64,000 nt of DNA from Leuconostocaceae bacterium ESL0723 (GTDB lineage: Bacteria > Bacillota > Bacilli > Lactobacillales > Lactobacillaceae). Location: NCBI GenBank assembly GCA_029392055.1, contig CP113928.1, positions 184,501 to 248,500 of the forward strand, in the 5' to 3' direction. Below, in pieces: positions 59,280-64,000 of the stretch; the first letter of the stretch is position 1, and every line of letters starts with the position of its first letter. Under the pieces are notes generated by a model. The model was not told the DNA's origin. It saw nothing but the letters and a program-made list of their open reading frames with translations, and ran no database searches. The position numbers and the translations under genes were made by a program.

Positions 59280-59960
59280 TTATTGGTGATTAGTAAATTG
59301 GGTGGTAATATCGTTAAATTCCAAGATTTCAGTGGCGCCATCATTGTGCAGGTCAAGGTGCATCACGGATCCGTTCTGGATGGCTTGCTCACTGATATCA
59401 GGACGACCAAACATGTCCGCAATCCCGCGAATAGCCGTGCCATGGGAAACCAGGAGGACCTGGTCGCCGTCCTTGTGCTTGGCGCTGATTTGGTCAAAGC
59501 CGTGCTTAACCCGGGTAGTGAAGTCATCATAACTCTCAGCCAGCTGGTAGGGGTCGTACTTGGCAAAGAGGTCCATGACATAGGCCATGCCCTTTTCGTT
59601 AATCATATCGGTGTAGGTTGGATAGATTTTGTCAGCGTGACCGTTGAGGAAGGTTAGGGTCACCTGGGAATCCACCCCTTCAAAGGTACCGAAGTTTTCT
59701 TCCCGGAAATCAGGGAGAAGGTCGGGTTCCTTAGGTGAACCGGCCTGGTTTTCTGACAGGGCGTAGCGGGCGGTGTGGATAGCCCGGGTTAAGTCAGAGG
59801 AATAGGCGCCGTCAAAGTGGACTTGGGCTAACCGTTTACCAGCCTTGTGCCCGTCTTCAATGCCCTTGTTAGTCAAAGGTGCGTCGGAAAAACCTTGGAA
59901 GCGCCGCAGTAGGTTGAAGTAAGTTTCGCCGTGGCGAACCATGTAAATGTGAATGGCCAT
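59280..59960 (-). CDS. histidine phosphatase family protein (phosphoglycerate mutase-like)
   Basis: A 226-residue enzyme of the histidine phosphatase superfamily. The catalytic RHGE is at residues 9-12 in YMVRHGETYFNLLRRFQG, the second histidine in LLVSHGTAIRG near 159, and Glu in FREENFGTFEG near 90. In lactic acid bacteria such proteins are usually annotated as phosphoglycerate mutase or phosphatase; the glycolytic cofactor-dependent mutase has a different sequence around RHG (RHGQSxWN), so I expect a phosphatase. AGAAAGGAAA precedes the ATG. A CTAGA-N7-TCTAG inverted repeat lies just upstream (59,984-60,000). It is the first gene of an operon with hflX. Confidence 0.9.
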   Translation of the reverse strand: MAIHIYMVRHGETYFNLLRRFQGFSDAPLTNKGIEDGHKAGKRLAQVHFDGAYSSDLTRAIHTARYALSENQAGSPKEPDLLPDFREENFGTFEGVDSQVTLTFLNGHADKIYPTYTDMINEKGMAYVMDLFAKYDPYQLAESYDDFTTRVKHGFDQISAKHKDGDQVLLVSHGTAIRGIADMFGRPDISEQAIQNGSVMHLDLHNDGATEILEFNDITTQFTNHQ

Positions 59961-60145
59961 GGGATTTCCTTTCTTGGTTAAATCTAGAATACCCCTCTAG
60001 TTTAACATTGATACTGGGACCCTTCGACCGATTTTTGCATTCAGGTTACTAAAATCACAATTAGGTTAAACTTGGATTGCAACCGTTGGCCTGGCAGACA
60101 TACTTGGTTAAACTGGTAGTCAGAGAAGAGGAGAGTAGCAGATTA

Positions 60146-61144
60146 ATGACTAAGCAAAGTACCAGTAATTCCAAGCAGTTCCGTTGGCCATATGTCACCT
60201 TAATGATTATTGCAATCCTGTTCCTAGGATTGGTTACTTATCTTGGTTTCCAAGGCTTTAAGCTCCATCGTGGGACTGAGCAGTTAAAGCCGATTAACCA
60301 TGCCAATGTTTACTTGGCCTGGGATGCCTCTAATCAGGATAAAAGCCAGCAAATTGTTTCCGGCAGTAATGAGGAAGAACAGCGGCATAATTTTGCGGCG
60401 GTTTTGGACCGGATTAATGAAACCAAGACCTTGAAGGCTGAAACCCGGGTTCAGACTGATCAAAATGGCCTGATTGGGATTACACCTAACTACCTGGCGA
60501 CCTTTGATATTAAGGTGGCCCATGGTCGTGATTTTAACGCGGACGACTACCAGGATAGTCAGGCGGCGATGCCAGTAATTGTCGGGGCTGATTTTGCCAG
60601 CAAGCACCCACTTGGCCAAACCTTTACTGACCGCGATTTGCTGGTTGACAATGCCCAGTTCACCCGTCAGTACAAGGTGGTTGGTGTTTTGGCTAAGCAT
60701 AGCGTTTTGCCCCAGGTCAACGCTGGCGTTAACCAAGCTAAGGTCGACAAGCTTGATGAGCAGGTGATTGTGCCCTTGCGGGATACCGAACTAAAGGAAC
60801 ATGGCAATACCATGGCCACCATGTCGTATTTTGATAACCTGATTGTCACAACCAAGGATGCTAGCCAGCTTTCAAGCTTAGCCAAGTTCATTAATCAGCA
60901 CCCTCTTTATCAAACCAATGTGGTCGACCTGCCAACCAGTAGTAGTGGTCAATCAGCTAAAAAGGTTAACTTCCAGGTTCAGTTTGAAAGTGTGCCCGCC
61001 AGCATTAAGTATGATTACCGCCAGTTCTGGCAGTCACTGACCCTGTTACTAATCATGTTAGCGGTGCTTCTGATTTTGCTAGTCGTAAACATTTGGTGGT
61101 TAATGGCTAGTCACCGTCGCCAAAAGCAGGCCAACCTGGCTTAA
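60146..61144 (+). CDS. orphan MacB-like extracytoplasmic domain protein
   Basis: A 332-residue protein with one membrane helix at each end (about residues 16-38 and 294-320) and a large domain between. The domain follows the MacB periplasmic-core pattern: GITPNYLATFDIKVAHGRDF near 110, then an IVGADFASKHPLGQTF stretch near 146 and YKVVGVLAKHS near 178. It lacks the three FtsX-type C-terminal helices, and there is no ATPase gene beside it. GAAGAGGAGAG precedes the ATG at 60,146; an open frame from 60,077 is less likely. It may act with another exporter or be a sensor-like relic; the function is unknown. Confidence 0.65.
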   Translation: MTKQSTSNSKQFRWPYVTLMIIAILFLGLVTYLGFQGFKLHRGTEQLKPINHANVYLAWDASNQDKSQQIVSGSNEEEQRHNFAAVLDRINETKTLKAETRVQTDQNGLIGITPNYLATFDIKVAHGRDFNADDYQDSQAAMPVIVGADFASKHPLGQTFTDRDLLVDNAQFTRQYKVVGVLAKHSVLPQVNAGVNQAKVDKLDEQVIVPLRDTELKEHGNTMATMSYFDNLIVTTKDASQLSSLAKFINQHPLYQTNVVDLPTSSSGQSAKKVNFQVQFESVPASIKYDYRQFWQSLTLLLIMLAVLLILLVVNIWWLMASHRRQKQANLA

Positions 61145-61217
61145 TATTTGTAATTTCACCCCAAAACCGGCAGAATAAGAAGTGATGATTTCACACACTA
61201 GATGCTGGGAGTAAGAA

Positions 61218-61547
61218 ATGGGTTACGAGTTCCTAATTGGTTTGATTGTTATTGAAGTGATTCTCTTTTTCTGGGCCAGTCGGCGGCCAGAGGGGAAGCA
61301 GAGCTTCCTAATTTTTATCGGACTGACCCTCTTTCTAAACTTTGTCTACCTGGCCCGGCTCGGTAAGCTGTCAATGGACGGCCTGGCCGATGTCGAACTA
61401 GGCTTTGCCAAAGTTGCCTTAGTATTTTTGGTTGCCTACCTTTTCTGGCGGCGGTCACGCCAATCCAAGACTGATTTGAGTGAATACTTCTGGGCCATCT
61501 TAGCCATTATCGCCTTGATTATTGCCCTGGTGCTCATCTGGGCCTAA
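61218..61547 (+). CDS. small four-helix membrane protein, unknown
   Basis: A 109-residue protein with hydrophobic segments near residues 4-19, 28-45, 60-78 and 88-108, separated by short charged loops (ASRRPEGKQS, WRRSRQSKTD). The ATG is preceded by a GGGAGTAAGAA site. It lies 73 bases after the MacB-like gene and ends in a bidirectional terminator. No family recognised. Confidence 0.55.
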   Translation: MGYEFLIGLIVIEVILFFWASRRPEGKQSFLIFIGLTLFLNFVYLARLGKLSMDGLADVELGFAKVALVFLVAYLFWRRSRQSKTDLSEYFWAILAIIALIIALVLIWA

Positions 61548-61560
61548 TTTAAAGCACGCA

Positions 61561-61588
61561 AAAAGCAGCCAAACGGCTGCTTTTTTAT
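61561..61588. terminator. bidirectional terminator
   Basis: AAAAAGCAGCC-AAAC-GGCTGCTTTTTT (61,561-61,587) between the small membrane protein gene and the convergent CNNM-type transporter gene. Confidence 0.92.
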
Positions 61589-61592
61589 TATC

Positions 61593-63056
61593 TTAATGAC
61601 GGTGGTCATCGCGAGCATCTTTTTGCTTGCTGTCGCGGTCGTCATCCTTTTGCTTATCACGCTTATTATGCTTGTGATCGGACTTGTCGTCGTCATCGCC
61701 TTCTTCGTGGTCGAAGACCCCATTTTCATTGGTGTCCTGGGCTGGCTTAGGCAGTTCCTTGACGGCGAATTCAGAGATAAAGGCGTTGTCATAGTCCAGG
61801 GCGGTGATTTGGAAGTTAGCCACCTGCATGGTGTCACCGGCGCGGAAGTCGGGATCCTTCTTCAAAACAAAACCGGTCAGGGTAACGGCTTCATCGTCGT
61901 CAAACTCCTTGTTTTGCATGTCGAAGTAACGTTCAAAGTCATAAAGGGTCGTCTTACCGGAGACTTTGTAGCGGTGGTCGCCCAGCTTTTCGATGTACTC
62001 ATCGGACTCATCATCAATTTCATCCCGGACACTGCCGAAGAGCTCTTCGTAAATATCCTTGTCGGTGATGATACCAGCGGTACCGCCGTATTCATCGACA
62101 ACCACGGCAATTGGCGAGCGCTTCATAATCATCTCATCCATGACCGTGTGCAGGTCCATGTTTTCGGGTACGGCTGGAATCTCACGCATAATCCTTGCGA
62201 TTGGGTCCTTACCATTAATCCGGGCCTGGCGAATCATGTCGTAGTTAAAGACATAGCCGAGGACCTTATCCTTATCGTTGTCAGCCACGACTGGGAAACG
62301 GGAATGGCGCTTGTGCAGGTAGAGGTTGACCCCGTCATCAATCGTATCTTGGACATCAATCACTTCCATTGAGGTCCGATCAATCATGATATCAGCCGCG
62401 ACCTTATCATTCATTTCAAAGGCCCGTTGCATGAAGGTCAAATCTTCGTCATCCAACTCACCGGCAGCAGCAGCACTCTTAGATAGGGAAAGAATTTCAG
62501 TCTGAGAGTAAATATCGTGGTCGTTGTCGACCTCGTAACCCAGCAGGCGGGTGACGGCATTAGACAGGTGATCCAGGGTCCAAATTAAAGGGAAGAGGGC
62601 CACGTGGAAGAAACGCACCGGCTTAACAATGAAGAGTAAGACCTTAATGGGCTCTTCAATGGCGATGTTCTTAGGGACCAAATCAGTAAAGACGGCGTGG
62701 ATAATGGTGAAGATGACAATGGCGGCCACTGAGGCAACCCCGTTGGCATATTCGGCCGGGAGGACGTGGGTGCCCAAAATCAAGTTCGCCACGAACTCTT
62801 CACCGACCCAACCTAAAATCAGGCTGGTCAGGGTAATCCCGACCTGGGCCGTTGACAGGTACTCAGTCAGGTGCTCGACCATGTGGATGGCCTGGGCAAT
62901 CGTTTTTGATGGCTTCGTACGGTCATCTTGGCGGGCCTTTAAGGCACTGAGCCGGACCTTGACCAGGGAATACTCGGTCAAAGTAAAGAGCACGGCCAGT
63001 AAGAGAACGACAATAATAACAGCTAAATTAGTAAGCATAGACGGACCAGAATCCAA
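61593..63056 (-). CDS. CNNM/CorC-type (hemolysin-family, CBS-domain) ion transporter with EF-hand-like tail
   Basis: A 487-residue membrane protein. The N-terminal DUF21/CNNM domain has four hydrophobic segments with TEYSLVKVRLSALK near residue 27 and LSTAQVGITLTSLILGWVGE near 67. A CBS pair follows (MIDRTSMEVIDVQDTI near 222, SRFPVVADNDKDKVLGYV near 252), then a CorC_HlyC domain near 350-440. Proteins of this family carry Mg2+ or Co2+ efflux or related traffic. The last 50 residues are unusual: DTNENGVFDHEE (a canonical EF-hand loop spacing) and a long Asp/Lys/His-rich end. The start is probably TTG at 63,056 behind GAGGTT; an ATG at 63,038 has no ribosome site. Confidence 0.9.
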   Translation of the reverse strand: MDSGPSMLTNLAVIIVVLLLAVLFTLTEYSLVKVRLSALKARQDDRTKPSKTIAQAIHMVEHLTEYLSTAQVGITLTSLILGWVGEEFVANLILGTHVLPAEYANGVASVAAIVIFTIIHAVFTDLVPKNIAIEEPIKVLLFIVKPVRFFHVALFPLIWTLDHLSNAVTRLLGYEVDNDHDIYSQTEILSLSKSAAAAGELDDEDLTFMQRAFEMNDKVAADIMIDRTSMEVIDVQDTIDDGVNLYLHKRHSRFPVVADNDKDKVLGYVFNYDMIRQARINGKDPIARIMREIPAVPENMDLHTVMDEMIMKRSPIAVVVDEYGGTAGIITDKDIYEELFGSVRDEIDDESDEYIEKLGDHRYKVSGKTTLYDFERYFDMQNKEFDDDEAVTLTGFVLKKDPDFRAGDTMQVANFQITALDYDNAFISEFAVKELPKPAQDTNENGVFDHEEGDDDDKSDHKHNKRDKQKDDDRDSKQKDARDDHRH

Positions 63057-63485
63057 AACAGAACCTCACTTATAATTCATTATTAGCAAAAAATACAACT
63101 GCCTCTCATTATAGCAGATTTTAGGGCCAGTGCTAGATGGCATGGGGGTGGGCTTAACCAGGATTGCTGGTGAAATTGACTAAGTGATTATTTCACAAAG
63201 ACAAACTTAGGGTTTGCAATCATCGCGGCCAAAAAATTAAAAAATAAGCGGAAAGTCTCAGGGGCACAAGGGCATAAAACCGGGCTTTTTCTGTTAAAAA
63301 TCCTGGCTTGTGAAATTGAAAAAATATTGGGCCGGGGCGGCCTACACCGGGCCTATTTCCGGGCCGAACAGATGTTTGTGAAGTCTTATTTTGACCTTGC
63401 GATTTGGTTAGAAAGGCTTAGACTAGTATTTACATTCAATTACCCGAGTAAGAATTACCTATTAATTTGAGAGGAGGGTCCGACT
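63057..63485 (+). other. 429-base gene-free region before nrdH
   Basis: A long spacer of mixed composition. It holds three TTGTGAA/TTCACAA heptamers (63,192; 63,308; 63,376), a 10-base element GTGAAATTGA found twice (63,170 and 63,310) and a direct repeat of CCGGGCC near 63,347. A TTGACC at 63,391 has no well-spaced -10. No open frame with a ribosome site is seen. It is probably the control region of the nrd operon and the transporter gene. Confidence 0.5.
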
Positions 63486-63716
63486 ATGTCAGCCGTGACT
63501 GTATTTACTAAGAACAACTGCATCCAATGCAAGATGACCAAGAACTTTTTGGAACGTCAGGGGGTTGATTTCCAAGAAATCAATATCGACCTGGAACCAA
63601 AGTACGTCGATGAACTACGTGAAATGGGTTACCGCCAAACCCCAGTGGTTTTGGCCAGCGATGACCAGAGTTTCAGTGGTTTCCGTCCGGACGAATTAAA
63701 GAAACTAACCGCCTAG
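63486..63716 (+). CDS. nrdH: NrdH glutaredoxin-like redoxin
   Basis: A 76-residue redoxin that reduces class Ib ribonucleotide reductase. The redox pair is CIQC (residues 13-16 in NNCIQCKMTKNFLERQG) and the C-terminal RQTPVVLASDD and FSGFRPDELKKL segments are typical of NrdH, which unlike glutaredoxin is reduced by thioredoxin reductase. GAGGAGGG precedes the ATG. It is followed after 44 bases by nrdE. Confidence 0.95.
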   Translation: MSAVTVFTKNNCIQCKMTKNFLERQGVDFQEINIDLEPKYVDELREMGYRQTPVVLASDDQSFSGFRPDELKKLTA

Positions 63717-63760
63717 TTCTTTTTTTGCTGCCCAAATTTTAAAAACAGGAAGGGACGTCC

Positions 63761-64000
63761 ATGCCACTAAAAGATATCGATCTCAACACGGTCACCTACT
63801 TTGACCTGAATAACCAAGTTAACATTCCCAAGGATAACCAGATCCAGTTGGCCAAGGACGACCAGGCCCTGGCGGCCTTCTTGAAGGAGAACGTGGAACC
63901 CAATGTGAAACACTTTCCTTCATTAGAAGAGCGCTTCGAATGGTTGTTCGATAACGACTTCTTGGAGCGGGGTTTCATCGAGCAGTATTCGATGGACTTC
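63761..64000 (+). CDS. nrdE: class Ib ribonucleotide reductase alpha subunit, 5' part
   Basis: The first 80 codons of NrdE, cut by the window end. The sequence TYFDLNNQVNIPKDNQIQLA and FPSLEERFEWLFDNDFLERG match the N-terminal domain of class Ib alpha subunits, which lack the ATP cone. AGGAAGGGA lies before the ATG at 63,761. With nrdH immediately upstream it is the standard nrdH-nrdE-(nrdI)-nrdF order; the rest lies outside the window. Confidence 0.9.
   Translation, partial: MPLKDIDLNTVTYFDLNNQVNIPKDNQIQLAKDDQALAAFLKENVEPNVKHFPSLEERFEWLFDNDFLERGFIEQYSMDF

Noticed and set aside
63057-63485. An NrdR box upstream of nrdH
   Set aside because: I found no pair of sites resembling the ACACWATATATWGTGT consensus; only TTGTGAA-type heptamers are present.

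Overview
The window reads as a chromosomal segment of a Gram-positive bacterium of the family Lactobacillaceae with a moderately high GC content; I cannot fix the genus from the sequence alone. The pointers are strong AGGAGG-type ribosome binding sites, a compact lactic-acid-bacterium style folate cluster (folP, folB, folK, folE, folC), a KxYKxGKxW signal peptide and LPxTG anchor on a surface protein, and the class Ib ribonucleotide reductase pair nrdH-nrdE. Coding density is high and many operons end in clear bidirectional hairpins.

Layout. 1-7,088: the tail of an NADP(H)-binding oxidoreductase, then a block of membrane proteins containing four paralogous DUF805 genes, four small membrane proteins, a MacAB-like tripartite-type exporter (adaptor, ATPase, permease) and a SpoIIM-like membrane protein. 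7,121-11,861: folate synthesis, with folP divergent from folB-folK-folE-folC and a CPBP-type intramembrane protease. 12,025-20,946: a defence island made of a complete type I restriction-modification system (hsdR-hsdM-hsdS), a HEPN protein resembling ApeA, and a convergent AbiH-family abortive-infection gene; from hsdM on it is visibly richer in A+T than its surroundings. 21,169-22,467: a 40-codon small gene, signal peptidase I and a PsiE-like membrane protein.

22,876-49,008 is one uninterrupted gene for a cell-wall anchored giant of 8,710 residues. It has a KxYKxGKxW signal, a Ser/Thr-rich stalk, a pectate-lyase-like adhesive domain, MucBP-like segments, about 93 tandem 81-residue DUF1542 repeats and an LPNTG sorting signal. 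It occupies 41% of the window and is its outstanding feature. The repeats show both old, protein-constrained copies and locally homogenised blocks, and a higher-order organisation.

49,245-64,000: a PAP2 phosphatase, a UvrA-like ATPase of the short (class II) type beside a TetR regulator and an MMPL exporter (a possible toxic-compound response cassette), a membrane-fused glycerophosphodiester phosphodiesterase, a tRNA-Tyr/tRNA-Gln operon, a histidine phosphatase-hflX operon, an orphan MacB-like extracytoplasmic domain protein, a CNNM/CorC-type ion transporter with an acidic, histidine-rich tail containing an EF-hand-like loop, and nrdH followed by the start of nrdE. I saw no insertion sequence, prophage gene, rRNA or CRISPR array.
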